Shown here one piece after another: positions 50,101-61,738 of a stretch of 62,000 nucleotides of DNA (position 1 is its first letter; each line of letters opens with the position of its first letter). The translations under genes and the position numbers were made by a program. The notes beneath the pieces were generated by a model. The model was not told the origin of the DNA, did not search any database, and saw nothing but the letters and a program-made list of their open reading frames with translations. Location: assembly GCA_009760855.2 (NCBI GenBank), contig WPIO01000140.1:887501-949500 (forward strand). The letters are read 5' to 3'. This stretch comes from Cristatella mucedo (Eukaryota > Bryozoa > Phylactolaemata > Cristatellidae).

Positions 50101-53100
50101 TTGGCCTGGTGGGGGAGTAGATCTGAGAGATAGGCTGGAGCCAAAAAATGAAGTGACCTAAAAGTGAGCGACAACACCTTGAAGTCAATCTGTTGCTCAA
50201 CTTGTAGCCAGTGCAGGTCGGCGAGAAGTGGTGTGATGTGGAGTTTTGCACGAGCTGTAATCGCACTGATGGCATGTGCTGGTAGGCCAGCAAGCAGTGA
50301 GTCACAGAAGTCAAGACGGGATGTCACAACAAATGCATAGACCAACTTGGACGTGGTATCCTTATCTAAACAAGCCCGAATTTGAGCAATGTCATGTAGC
50401 TGAAAGTAGCCAGACTTGATTGTGGAGCTGATGTGGTCGTCTAACGAGAGGTCACTTTGGAACATGACACCTAGATTTTGAGCTGACTCAACTGGAGATA
50501 TGCTGGCAGAGCCGATTTTGAGCGTCAGCCTTTCCAATTTCTGAATCACATTGGGTTTGCCCATAACTAGTAAGTTAGTTTTATCGTCGTTTAGTTTTAG
50601 AAAATTTGCTGCCATCCATGTGTGGATGTGATCAATACAGGCAGCAATTGAGAGAATTGGAGGTGGTCGAAGGCTGGGGGGGATCAAAGCAAAGGTACAA
50701 CTGAGTGACGTGCCCGGACTTGACGATCATTTAAAGCAATGCTAAAAACCCATCTGTTCCCAGAGCTGCATTTGCTTCGTCTAAATCTGCCCCTCATCTC
50801 CTTAAGCTCCATGCCACAATTGTACATAAAGTGTTATAATCGATGATCAAATCAGGAAGGCCAGGAAAGAGCCAAGCACCGAGAAATGAATAGAAACAGA
50901 AGCTTAGATTGATGATTACGTTGGCAACAACTAGAGTATACAGTGTAAATAGAAGGGATCCCTGGGACACTTTAAGGACATCCTGATGAATGGTAGCCCT
51001 TGACTTTGTGGTCACGGTGCAGGCCGGCTCTTGGCTGCAGCAGTTGGCCTGCTAGCACAGCCTGGCACCGTTTGTTCTTATAGCAATGTTAAATCTGCTA
51101 TGGACACAATGCTCACAGCATGCTATTCGACATGGTCGCCGGCGTATGTTTATATTTACATTAAATGAACTCGTTCTTAGTTATCCTCTCCGTAATGTAG
51201 ACGCCTGGCTGGCCGCTAGGCTGCAGTTGCACTGGGAGCCTGGAGAGGGAAGATTCGTCGGCTGCTGACCTGGGGGCCTGATTGAGAATATACATTGGAT
51301 TAATAAAGCCGGCTACGGTGTTTGATATTGGTCCTTATTCGTGCTGCTGACATCTCATTAAGCATGGGCCTAAACCACTTCAGTGCCATGTCTGTGATGC
51401 TCTGGCTAGACCAATCTCTGGCTAGAGCATGCTCAAGAAGGATTTAGTGATTCGTGTTATGCTGAACGATCCAGCAGAACTAGCAGAGAGACTTGAGCTA
51501 AGTCAGTATTCATGAAAAGGTCGTTATGCATCAGCAGCAATGCTCGGTCTGTAAAGTGATTTGCTCCAGAACTATGAAACTTGTTCTAAAGCCACTGCTC
51601 ACTCGAAAATCAATGATAGGAGCAGAGCAGTAGAAGGGAGATTTTGTTGGAAGTCCAGTGTTGACTAACTTATGTATGGCCTGACGATGTCATTGTTGGC
51701 TTTGCTGTTCCATCTTTTTGTCATTTCTAGCATACCTGTACCCAAACTTGGCCATGATGTTATTCGTATGTCACATCGAAGGGAGTGCATGGCTGTTGCA
51801 GTCTCACTTGTACTAATGTGATAAGTGCGTTGTTTTCGCTCACACGCTGTTCTATTGAGGGTGGTTCCATCCAGCTTGTAGCTTTGGACTGGCAGTCAGT
51901 GTAACGGTTCAGTGGTGCTCTGAATGAACTTGGTTATCTGGGGCAGTCGGTGGAGCACTGGAAAGCAAGTGGTGGCAAGTGCTGCCTGCTCGTCGTGGTC
52001 TCTGCTTTGATTGGCTGCATGATCGACTGGTTGCTAAAACGTGAACACATTTACGATTGCCAGCCTTTTTCAGACTGTAAAAGCCTTTCTGCCGACCATG
52101 CTGGATGCAAACCGGGGGCACATCGTCAGCATAGCCAGCTCTGCTGGACTCGTCGGAATTAACGGTCTTGCCGACTACTGTGCAAGCAAGTTTGCAGCTG
52201 TTGGTAAGTGTGTCGATGAGAGCACAGTTTAGCATGCCCTTTAGCAGGCAGTGCCCATGGGCTGTTTCTTTTGTATGAGGTGCTTTTTTTTAACTCAGCT
52301 GTGCCTGTGGCCGTACCCACGCAGTTTGTTTGGCACGTGCTGCTCGGTGCAAAGCAGGAATGCACCCGTACGTCCTGAGTCACGGTCTTCCCAAGAGTGA
52401 GGCTGTAAACTTGACATTTGTGGAGCACCTTGCAATAAGGATTAACCGGTCAGTATCAAGGTCGCATGCCCAATCATGCCGCTTTAGCGTAAATGCAAGG
52501 CTGCAGTGAAATTGTGCACATTGATTTACTCTTGCACAAAGTAATAGTCACAGATCAGATGACTTGTCGATTGTCTTGCTGTTTCTATCTCCGGAGAAGG
52601 AGCGATTTTCCAAACTCAAGAGGCCATGTGGGCCAGATGCCAAGCTGCTGCTGCCGAAATGTTGACCTGTATATCATAGAGCCAAGTACTTGGGTCCAAG
52701 CCTTCCTGCTTGAGGCTGCCTGGCAGGACAGGCATGCTCGTGACGGCTCTTGAGCCATGTACATACGATCTGGAAGCTATCTGTAGCCCTGAGCCATGCC
52801 ATCAATGACTCGGAAAGAGAAGGTCACTGCCCTTCCTTGACAGTGACGTCAGAAAGTCAATGATTTATGTGGTGCTAGGGTCGGGACAGGGCTGCGAATG
52901 TAAGAATTCACCTTTGAGCTTGGCCAGTGTAAGCTCTACCGAATGATTGGTATCAGGTACAGTCTAAATGGGCCTTGTCTATCCTAGACTGCCACTTGTG
53001 GCCATCCTGCGGTGTCATATGCTTGGCCTGAATTTTGCTGATGGCAGATGTGTGCTGCGATCATGCCGAACCTTGGTACCTTAATGGAGACTAGATTATG

Positions 53101-56100
53101 GTAAAAGCAGGGTCAGTTTTGTTGCCCTGCTCCCTGTATAGCAATGCAAGCTGTTAAACCAGTGGTATTTGCATTTAGCTATCCTCATATTATGTGATCA
53201 ATACAACTATGAGATCCGTACGTTTTTGCAGTGCATGTTTCCTCTTCGTAGATGTCAATATAGCTTTTTTTATGCAGGTTACATGCATAGAAACAAAAAT
53301 ATATTACTTGAAGCTACACTGACCACTGTCAAGCAAACAATAAACCAAGCTAGAGAACAAGCTGTTCGAACTTACCATATTGTTGTTTTAAAGTCCAGCC
53401 GGCTCTGATTTGCTTGAGTGGCTATCCTGGTGACATTAGCATGCCTCTTACTCTTCGGCCATACCGATAGCTTCGTGTTCGGCTATACCGATAGCTTGAA
53501 TGCAGTTTCATTCCGTTATCGTTTCGATGGTGAACATCCCGGCTAAAACTATGCAGAGCAGGGCCAGAGTTTGCCAGCAAAAATCGGCTCTCGGAGCATT
53601 CTTCTCCTTGCTATATAATGAATGCCAGTAATCGTTAAGCAATCGGAGGCAATGTCTGTGTAGTTTGCAAGATATACTGCCCAGAGACTTGCTACTTCTT
53701 GGCTGAGGCAGTGCACGAGCTATTGTGCCCACTTTTACTGTCACTATCCGGGTGCCACCCTAGTAGCTTTCAAATAGTGCTAATCGTCTATACAGACCAA
53801 AACCGGTATAGCTGCAAGTCTGACTATTTATTACTGCAAGGTTCTTATACCTAACTGACCCGAATATGCCCCTGTGCTTCGACTGTGTAACTAGAGACCA
53901 GTTGCGACTGACCCTAGTATTGTCGCACGGTTTAATTAAAGAACTAATGGTTTTGGTGTTTCTCAGTGTGTGTTCCCTCTGTCTTATTGTCATGTCCAAA
54001 TGTACTCCTTACCGCGATGTACGACACGAAATTAACACTTTTTCTTTTCTCAAGATCGAGCTAGCAGGCTTGCATGTGCAAACTATATCCAAGGAAATGT
54101 TACATGCTGTCGGCATATTCTTTGCTGATTAAATCTTGACGAGTTTCATAGTCAACCTGGCCTTTGCAACTGAATAAGTAGAATTGATTGCCTTCCAGCA
54201 AGAATCCATCGCCTTCCAAGTTCCTAGGGTATAAGTAAAAGGCAAGCAGAGCCCATATCCCGTATATATAACCAAGAACTCGTGACGATGGAGGATGCAC
54301 CTATGAGGCAGGCTGTGCTTGGTGCCCTTGCTTGAGCCACCTAATCGTGGCAAGTGGGCACGACTCCCCCCTACCTCCACTGCTCTTGCTTTAGAGAGCT
54401 GCAGCCTACTACTGCTATCACTGGGCTCGGGGTCCTCATCGCGTGCAGATGGCTACCTTTGGGTAATGAATGACATGAGGTGTCATCCTTCACCTGTTGT
54501 TTCTGGTATGCAGCAGTTGAGCTCTTTGATTAATCTCGATTTTATTTGGCATTCTTTGTATCCCATTTATTGGACATCGAATTTTTCTCTTTATGCCGAA
54601 CATATAACCCGCGAGTGCAGCGATTGCTTCTGCATTCGATTGTGTAATTTACCGAAAGCCAGCCATAAAGGACACCTTCATGACTTCGGCACTTCTTGTG
54701 TGCTACGAACCTAGGAACCTAAAAACACACCTATTTAGGACAGCATTTAGTGGGTCCCTGTGATTCGTCCTCTATGTGCTTATGCGTGCTGACACTGTGC
54801 ATGCTGCCACTAACCACATTTGCATGCTGACCCTGTGCATGTCACCCCTAACCATATCATTCATTTCGTTTGTTTTTCAAGCACGATTTTATTTACCATT
54901 CAATCGCATTTCACTTTGCAGCAAATGTAAAGCACCTAGAAAGAGATCAAGTTCTCTGAGGGCGCTTTATCAAGGGAATTATTATTATTATTACGCCAGG
55001 CAGGTTGTGCTAGTGAGGGGGTTGCAGTTTTTAATTCCGACATCACAATCCAATATGTCGGAGTGGCCTTGTTTCTGGGCAGTTTCATGAGACACTCACA
55101 CTGAAAGTGCAATTAACAAGTGATTTTCCTGTTGCTTTGTGCTTCCACTTTTTATGGATGCATCATAGTGTAGTTGGACCTTTGCAGTTGTGTGAAGAAC
55201 ATTTGCAAATTTGAAAAACCAGTTTGCCCAGATGCAGGACCGAATTTGAATATTTGCGATCAGCTAAGGTACTCTGATTTAATTTTGAGATGTGCAGCTA
55301 ACGTGAGACTATCAGGTGTGATATCTCACTCGGCACATATCTTGGTTACGCTTGGTCACCTCATCTTTCCCTAACTCTCAGAGAGCTAGCCGTATGCATT
55401 CAGTCAGTGATAGTGGCTAACATTCTAGAAATTAGCTCGAAGCAGGCGAGAACTCGAGTTTGTAGTCGATGGTATGGCCAGGCCTCCGTAGCCGTTTTGA
55501 GGGGCCCGATTCACTGCTTGGTTACATGTTACTAGTAAGGCCCTTCGGTTCATGTGGCTGACTTTACTTCTTGGCTGTTCGGGATTTTCTCAACTTTTGA
55601 CGATTTAATACAACTAACTAGCTATGGGCAAAATTAGTGTTACCATGAAATTGGTGCTTGCTTAATTAATTGGTGCTTGTTTATTTTGAAATATCGTATC
55701 ATACCACTGGATTGTTCAGCAACTATTTTGTTACCTTGAGTCGTATTTCTGCACGATTGTACGTGGTGCGAAGGTATCATTTATGGCCGCCCAGTGCCCA
55801 CCACATCCAGACGTGTCACCTGAAACTGAATTGCCTGGCTTTAAACACTGTGGTGACATAGTCAAGCAGGTGCCGATAGCTTTGCCTAAGCCCTGTTATA
55901 GCAAACGGGATATTTGGAGGAGAAGCTTCAGACAACTTTATCGATAGCTATAATCCAAAGAAATACTTGTAGACCGGTTCGATAGCTTGGGTGGCAGGAT
56001 CTGGTTGGCCTCGAACTACCAGAACAAGGGGTGACCGGCTGATCAAGATGCTTGTACTCCAGAAGAGGAATGCTACTCTGAGACCTTGTACGGTCATTTA

Positions 56101-58850
56101 AAGAAGCCACGGGAATAGACATTAGCTACACAACTGTAAGTAGAAGGCTAGCTGATAGTGGCTTTTTCCGACGTGAGGCAAAAAATGCAAGCCTCAACTA
56201 ACCAGCCGCCATGAAGTGGATCGCTTGCAACGGGCTTATGCGCATTCAGAGCAGCGGGACAGTGAAGCAATGCTTTAGGGACTGGCGAGAGCAGTTTTAT
56301 GCAGTTTAGCAGCGGCAATTGAAGAGCATGGGCTTGCCGCCGGAAATGAGAGGGGTGCCGAGCTGAGGTCTTGCAGCCAATGGCGAAATTTTGTGGCAAA
56401 TCTGTCATGGTTTGGGGCTGCTTTCTTGAAAATGTGGTTGTAGGACCAACATGTATACCTTAGAATGGTCCAGGAAGTCGGACTTCTTAGTGCTTGAGCT
56501 TGGAGATATTAGCATTTGGCAATAACTCAGTGAACCCAACCATACTGCCAGGTCGGTAAAGGGTTTCTTTGTGGTCCGGTGTGGTATGGTAGCAGTAGCT
56601 CGTGTTTGGTTTGCATTCTGGTCCTAAAGTTCATATCTCAATCAAAGAAGACAACAAGTCCTCTGGACCCTATTCCCACTGTCCTGCTCCTACGTTGCAT
56701 TGATCTGCTGCTGCCATGCTTAACTAACATAATTAATATGTCATTAGCCTCAGGTCATGTCCCAGCACCTTTGAAAAAAGCTGTAGTCAGGCCACTTCTC
56801 AAGAAAGCTACACTTGACCAAGAGAACTTGAGCAACTACTGCCCAGTTTTCCTTCTACCGTTCCTATCAAAGACACTCGAACGGGTCGTGGTGGACCAGC
56901 TGAACTCGTATATCGAAACCTCACACCTTGCTAGTAAGTTCCAGTCTGGCTTTAGAGCTAATCACTCCACAGAGTCAGCATTGCTTCGGGTATACAACGA
57001 CCTACTTAGGAATGCAGACATGGGCAGAGTGTCTCTTCTTGTTTTGCTCGATCTTTCGGCAGCTTTTGATACCATCGATCACAAAGTTCTTCTAGAGCGC
57101 CTCTCATCTCGCCTGGGCATCACTGGCACTGCTCTGCAGTGGTTCAGGTCCTATCTCAGTGGGAGACTCCAGAGTATTGACGTGAATGGACAAAGATCAT
57201 CTGAAGTACCTCTGAAATATGGAGTACCTCAGGGCTCAGTGCTAGGTCCGGTTCTTTTCACGGTTTATACTCTACCTCTTGGTGATGTGATTGCCAAGCA
57301 CAATCTAGGCTTTCACTTCTATGCAGATGACACTCAGTTGTACCTTTGCTTTGATCCCTCACAGCCTTCGAGCACCTCAAATTCTCTAAACTCACTAGCT
57401 GCATGCATTGATGACATCCGCACATGGATGGCAGCAAACTTTCTAAAACTTAACGATGATAAAACTAACTTACTAGTTATGGGCAAACCCAGTGTGATCC
57501 AGAGATTGGAAAGGCTGACTCTCAAAATTGGCTCTGCCAGCATATCTCCAGTTGAACCAGCTCGAAATCTAAGTGTCATATTCCAAAGCGACCTCTCGTT
57601 AGACGAACACATCAGCTCCACAGTCAAATCCGCCTATTTTCAGCTTCATAACATTGCTAAAATTCGGGCTTGTTTAGATAAAGATACCACGTCCAAGTTG
57701 GTCCATGCATTCGTGACATCTCGTCTCGACTTCTGCAACTCACTGCTTACTGGCCTACCAGCATGTGCGATCAGGCGATTGCAGCTGGTGCAAAACTCTG
57801 CAGCTAGGCTTGTCTGTCGTGAGCGTCACAGTTGCCATGTCACACCACTTCTCGACGACCTGCACTGGCTACCAGTCAAGCAACGGATTGACTTCAAGGT
57901 TTTGTCCCTCACTTTTAGGTCCCTTCATTCTATGGCTCCAGCCTATCTCTCAGATATACTACCCCATCAGGCCAAGCATCGTACCACCTGCTTTTCGGAA
58001 TCCAACACTCTAGAAATACCTCATACAAACCTCAAATCCTTTGGAGACCGTGCATTTAGTTCATATGCTCCCAAAGCCTGGAACTCCCTCCCGACCTGCG
58101 TCAGAACATCCCCTGACCTGACCACATTTAAAAGGAACCTAAAAACACACCTATTTAGGACAGCATTTAGTGGGTCCCTGTGATTCGTCCTTGATGTGCT
58201 TATGCGTGCTGACACTGTGCATGCTGCCACTAACCACATTTGCATGCTGACCCTGTGCATGTCACCCCTAACCATATTATTCATTTCGTTTGTTTTTCAA
58301 GCATGATTTTACTTACCATTCAATTGCATTTCACTTTACAGCAAATGTAAAGCGCCTAGAGAGAGATTAAGTTCTCTGAGGGCGCTTTATCAAGAGAATT
58401 ATTATTATTATTATTATTATTCTGGTTTGGTAGGGATGCAGTGGACCAGCTAGTCTCCTGATCCAAACCAATTGATTATTTATGGGATTTTATTCACCAG
58501 CAGCTAAGGCATGGTGATTGGTTGATCGCCTACCTTAGTTGCCACCTTTTAATAAAAAAAAATTAGGCACTGTGGAACAGTACACCCGAGGAGACAAGGA
58601 AGCTCCTGACCTTCATGGCAGAGCAAGTAAGAGAGTTTATAAGGAATCCCTGTGGGGCAACATCATTTTAAACTTATCAAAAGACCTATCAGCACCAGTA
58701 TGGGATGCGTTTGTTTGTTTTCCTATAATAAACATTTTTCATGTTATGCACAGCTCTTACTTACATGCCATCAAAGGCAATCCAACAATTAACCCAAGTG
58801 CATTGCCACTAAGGCAGCGGCCATAATGCAATGATTATTGGCACTGTGTT

Positions 58851-58949
<99 letters not shown>

Positions 58950-60829
58950 GCTGTGTATACATCCATGTACACTATGTATACCATGAATATTTTTGCTTGT
59001 CAGCTTTGCTGTAGTTAAAGTTTATTTAACTGCACAGGATTTATGGAGGCTTTAAGTGGAGAGTTGGAGGTGATGCACAAGTCAATTTTTACAACGACTG
59101 TCTGTCCATTTTTTATCAACACTGGCATGTTTGATGGTGCTTTGTCGAGGTGAGCCTGCATTGCCCTTGCCTGTAAAATTCAACCTTATTTGTACGTTTG
59201 AGCTGCTGCACTTTGCATAAGTGAAACAATTCTGATGTGTTACAGTGTGTCTGCTTAAGCGACTGGATAGGTGAGCATGTCTTTTCATGCTCGGTTTCAC
59301 TATGCCATATGCAAATCACGTTATTTCTCATAGAATCCAACTAGCTCTTAAGCTCGCATCGTGCTTAGACACTTGCTTGGCTAAAGCGCGGCAAACGGGG
59401 TCATTTAACGGGGCAGACGAATGACAATGGGAAATGGCCACTTCTAGGAAAATAAGAGAATAGTGGAAGCAATCTGAGACCGAAGTGGGAAAAGCAACAA
59501 TCAGCTAAAGCAACATCGTTGAAATTTGAAAAGGGCAAGCTACCATGCATATCCTTCTACTGGTGTATTAAACTGAATTTGCCGTTTTGCTTTATATATG
59601 CCAATATTGTGCTTGATTGAGCCTAGCTGCATCTTTTGATCTTCTGATGTTTCTGAATCTTTTGATGACCTGTGTGTGACTGATTGGCTGTGTCTGAGTA
59701 GAAGCCTTTTCATCGTCTTCTTGATCGTGGATCGTGTGTCAAGTCTGCATAGAAAGCTTAGGTGCAGTGGACACATTACACAAGTGGCGTGCGGCTTCCA
59801 CGTCCGGATAGAACTAGGCCTTAAACACAGCACTCGTAAAGATGATTACTTGTAGTAATATAACTATTACATTTGTAAACATTATATATATATATATATA
59901 TATATATTAGTATTTATATTTATATACTATTTTATTTGTATCATGCGATGCACCTTGTGTAGCCGATAAGGTTGCAACTGCTGTGCTAGCATATATTAAT
60001 ATATATATATATATATATCCACTATTTATTATTTATTATTTATATATTATATATTTATTATTTCTTACTATATTTTACTTTTTTAAATAATGATACGTTG
60101 ACATATGAGATGCAGCTTATGCAGCCGATAACATTGCAACTTCTGTGCTAGCATGATGTCATCCACTCTTGCATACAAGGTGACTTTGGATAACCCGTTT
60201 CAGATTCCCTAGTTTGTTACCAATTTTGGATCCAGACTACGCAACAGATAAGATTATGACAGCAATTCTAAGTAATCAGGTTATGCTGTACATGCCACGT
60301 ATACTCTACTTCGTCTTTGCTTTGAAAAGGTGAGCAGCGCTTCATCCTCCTGCGGTTTACTTTCAAGATTATTCATCACTAGCTGCCCATGATCACTCGC
60401 ACGAGCTCCTTAGCTAATTATAATCGTCAGCTAATTAGCTGCTTTGAGCAAGCTTTTTGTGCTTGTCTGAATGGACTGTCCTTATGATGGTGTTTGCCTG
60501 CTGCCTGCTGAAGCTATTTTGTGAGATTCACTGTTCTCTGAACTGAAGGCTGTTAAGGGGTGCACACCTGCTACTTGTGCAGGAAGTGCTATAAATGGCA
60601 ACTTGGTTTGAGTTTAAATTTGCTCAGTTGAATTTCTTACAGGGGATACTGTGGCAACTACTTTTTGAGTACGTGTGCTATGCTTTGAGCTTATTATAGC
60701 TTTGATTGGTTGCTTGCCTGTTGCAGCATTTTTCCGGTGAAGTTAAGCAATCTCCTGTTCCACTATTTCGGTGCGTCAGCATCAATGGAAGAGTTCAAAG
60801 GTCGTGCTGCTAGTTCCAAGCAAAAATAG
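41116..60829 (+). CDS. SDR16C5-like: SDR16C-family dehydrogenase, copy 2 (retinol/steroid dehydrogenase-like), 8 exons
   Basis: Spliced CDS of 936 nt, 311 residues, joined from 41116-41182, 44332-44412, 45309-45493, 48562-48693, 52074-52203, 59038-59149, 60204-60329 and 60727-60829. Same phases, anchor and SDR motifs as copy 1 (TGAGSGLG, NNAG, S177, Y190, K194). It differs by L184I, T188A, M210V, L211M, T223F, L224F, V234L, F244L, S271Y and I274F (copy 1 to copy 2). Several copy 2 states give more SDR16C5-like motifs: [27 protein letters not shown] and RILYF. Exons 2, 3, 4 and 8 show no difference and exon 1 one silent change. Intron 5 holds a recent LINE in sense orientation, which could affect splicing. 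It is likely a membrane-bound NAD(H)-dependent retinol or steroid oxidoreductase; the substrate is inferred only from the family. Confidence 0.9.
41266..41420 (-). mobile_element. LINE-C 3'-end fragment in intron 1
   Basis: The (AAT)n run and hairpin-like cctcagataactgaatctctttctctaggctcttt are cleaner here than in copy 1. Confidence 0.5.
41620..42226. other. Intron 1 block present only in copy 2
   Basis: About 600 bp between gacagcaaccgg and gccacatagctgttgctttc that copy 1 lacks. The first part is CpG-rich with overlapping open frames on both strands (plus 41667-42002, minus 41713-41952), neither with a recognisable domain. Confidence 0.6.
42740..43726 (-). other. Intron 1 replacement block in copy 2
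   Basis: Replaces copy 1 sequence 15346-18073. A 56-bp unit (gagctgaagacaagag...gctaaatg) occurs at 42743-42798 and 42901-42956. From about 43020 the minus strand resembles a highly diverged LINE (remnant of the K-Q-R-I-D-F-K-V region at 43040-43130). Confidence 0.45.
43724..43864 (-). mobile_element. LINE-A remnant, 5'-proximal part only
   Basis: Matches the high-coordinate end of the 16719-18212 element ([23 protein letters not shown]), then joins unrelated sequence at 43724, marking a deletion junction. Confidence 0.8.
44332..44412 (+). CDS. SDR16C copy 2 exon 2
   Basis: Identical to copy 1, with the same acceptor and donor. Confidence 0.93.
45309..45493 (+). CDS. SDR16C copy 2 exon 3
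   Basis: Identical to copy 1; glycine motif and WDLN. Confidence 0.94.
46175..46230. repeat. (TA)n-rich microsatellite in intron 3
   Basis: Counterpart of 20519-20580 with a different order of TATATA and TTTATA units. Confidence 0.85.
47109..47260 (+). mobile_element. tRNA-derived SINE candidate (copy 2)
   Basis: Box A-like at 47121-47138 and box B-like at 47173-47183, same as in copy 1, so the insertion predates the duplication. Confidence 0.5.
47420..47843 (+). mobile_element. LINE-A fragment, intron 3
   Basis: Same internally deleted element as 21770-22193. Confidence 0.85.
48562..48693 (+). CDS. SDR16C copy 2 exon 4
   Basis: Identical to copy 1; NNAG motif. Confidence 0.95.
49670..50705 (-). 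mobile_element. LINE-A fragment, intron 4
   Basis: Same as 24020-25055; the minus frame 49899-50687 is still open, with one residue changed (T to A). Confidence 0.88.
50905..51685 (-). mobile_element. Diverged LINE with inserted LTR-like block, intron 4
   Basis: The left part (50905-51000) resembles [19 protein letters not shown] on the minus strand; the right part (51345-51640) resembles the antisense of the [14 protein letters not shown] region. About 51004-51345 between them interrupts the LINE: it starts TGTGGTCACGG, ends GCTGACA and has an AATAAA about 50 bp before its end, like an LTR. The flanking gactt/gacat match is imperfect. Copy 1 keeps only the first 70 bp. Confidence 0.4.
52074..52203 (+). 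CDS. SDR16C copy 2 exon 5 (catalytic Ser, Tyr, Lys)
   Basis: As copy 1 but I184 and A188, giving [10 protein letters not shown]. Confidence 0.95.
54707..54993 (+). mobile_element. LINE-A 3' terminal fragment, intron 5
   Basis: Same as 28355-28641. Confidence 0.85.
56623..58418 (+). mobile_element. Young 5'-truncated LINE-A (L2/CR1-like) with open RT frame, intron 5 of copy 2
   Basis: The element carries one uninterrupted frame from its truncated 5' edge to the stop at 58183, about 520 codons (a frame that also reads upstream through flanking DNA). Numbered from 56579, it shows [13 protein letters not shown] (121-133), the palm [13 protein letters not shown] with D158, [13 protein letters not shown] (215-227), [10 protein letters not shown] with D250-D251, and [15 protein letters not shown], then the family C-terminal domain. 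The 3' UTR ends in a hairpin (58349-58356 with 58381-58388) and an ATT tail. An 8-bp direct repeat attctggt flanks it (56615-56622, 58419-58426) and copy 1 has one atcctggt at the unoccupied site (about 30264-30271). The endonuclease half is missing, so it cannot move by itself. Clade name is by resemblance. Confidence 0.93.
58349..58390 (+). promoter_or_regulatory. LINE-A 3' UTR stem-loop
   Basis: AAAGCGCC pairs with GGCGCTTT around an inner AGAGA/TCTCT stem. Every LINE-A tail in the window keeps it, on either strand. In L2/CR1-type elements such as eel UnaL2 a 3' stem-loop is recognised by the reverse transcriptase; the same role here is inference. Confidence 0.65.
58853..58946. repeat. (TA)n microsatellite expanded in copy 2
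   Basis: About 46 TA units. At the same place copy 1 (30678-30720) has only tgtatgtacatgcatg. Confidence 0.95.
59038..59149 (+). CDS. SDR16C copy 2 exon 6
   Basis: Encodes ELEVMHKS and [12 protein letters not shown]210, M211, F223, F224, L234 against copy 1. Confidence 0.94.
59880..60130. repeat. AT-rich/(TA)n tract, intron 6
   Basis: Counterpart of 31575-31800 with longer TA runs at 59884-59908 and 60000-60018. Confidence 0.6.
60204..60329 (+). CDS. SDR16C copy 2 exon 7
   Basis: Encodes [14 protein letters not shown] and [12 protein letters not shown]. Confidence 0.93.
60727..60829 (+). CDS. SDR16C copy 2 exon 8 and stop
   Basis: Identical to copy 1 exon 8. Confidence 0.93.
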
Positions 60830-61368
60830 GTTCATTGAACCAGTGCTGCAATGCAGGTGAACGACACTACGAAAAATCATACACGCACTGTAGTTGAACA
60901 CCGTGGAAAATGTATGTGATGAATACGTGGAATACGCACACTTCTGTGTAATTTGCAAGTGAATTGTGTAGCTGCTGGCATGTGCAGTTGCTGGCGATAT
61001 TAAGTTTGGATGGTAGGTAATATCGCTGCAGCAAACCATCCGTAAATCTAGTGATTGCATTGGGAGATAGTCAAATTTTTTTTTTCATTCGTGCAGGCTA
61101 TATGTTCAGTGAGAGGACACAACTCACTTAGCCTATTCAGATATCCTAATTTGATTTAAAAACAAAGATTTATATTCTATTGTCTTGATTCAAAATGCGA
61201 TTCTCTGCTTTTTGCAAGCTTGTACCTTACCGTGCATTTTTAGATGACCTTGGATGTATGGCTCGTGCAATTGTCATTCCGCATGCATTTATATGATTTC
61301 TGCATTTAAGGTACAATCTGGTCGGCCGTAATGTGCTGGCCTAGCCTGATGTGTAGAAAATAATTAAA

Positions 61369-61374
61369 AATAAA
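61369..61374 (+). promoter_or_regulatory. Polyadenylation signal AATAAA, SDR16C copy 2
   Basis: Same context as copy 1, about 540 bp after the stop. Confidence 0.6.
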
Positions 61375-61428
61375 GCTCGTGGGTGAATCGGTGTTTTTGC
61401 CATTCCTGCTTTACCGTTTGTATATGTA

Positions 61429-61432
<4 letters not shown>

Positions 61433-61459
<27 letters not shown>
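61433..61459. repeat. (GT)n microsatellite
   Basis: Counterpart of 33093-33120. Confidence 0.9.
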
Positions 61460-61461
<2 letters not shown>

Positions 61462-61738
61462 TTGTATGTGTGCATACCTGCTGCTTCACATGCGTGTGGT
61501 GTGTGTGTACGTGTGTCTGCTAGCCTGTGTACTCACACGAATGTATTGATTGGACTTTATTGTTCAAGAGCAAACATGACGTTTGCTACCAGGCATGCCC
61601 AAGGGAATGGGTTTATTGAGTTGAAATGCTATCTGCTTATTGTGGGACATCTCTTTTATAAAGTCTTTTCCGATCAGACATGCTGATGTGTTCTTTTAAT
61701 GTAACAGCAAGGACTTCTAACATATACCACTGTATTTA

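Larger units (their letters stand above)
37811..61738 (+). repeat. Tandem segmental duplication, copy 2
   Basis: Direct repeat of 11211-33399 with an offset of about 25.65 kb in the middle and 28.3 kb at the end. The offset grows through a ~700-bp block in intron 4, a 1.8-kb LINE in intron 5 and an expanded (TA)n. Homology ends abruptly at a LINE tail. Confidence 0.95.

Noticed and set aside
56579-56622. Start of the LINE open frame
   Set aside because: These 44 bases are host intron and include the target duplication; the frame only happens to be open here and begins with GTG, not ATG.
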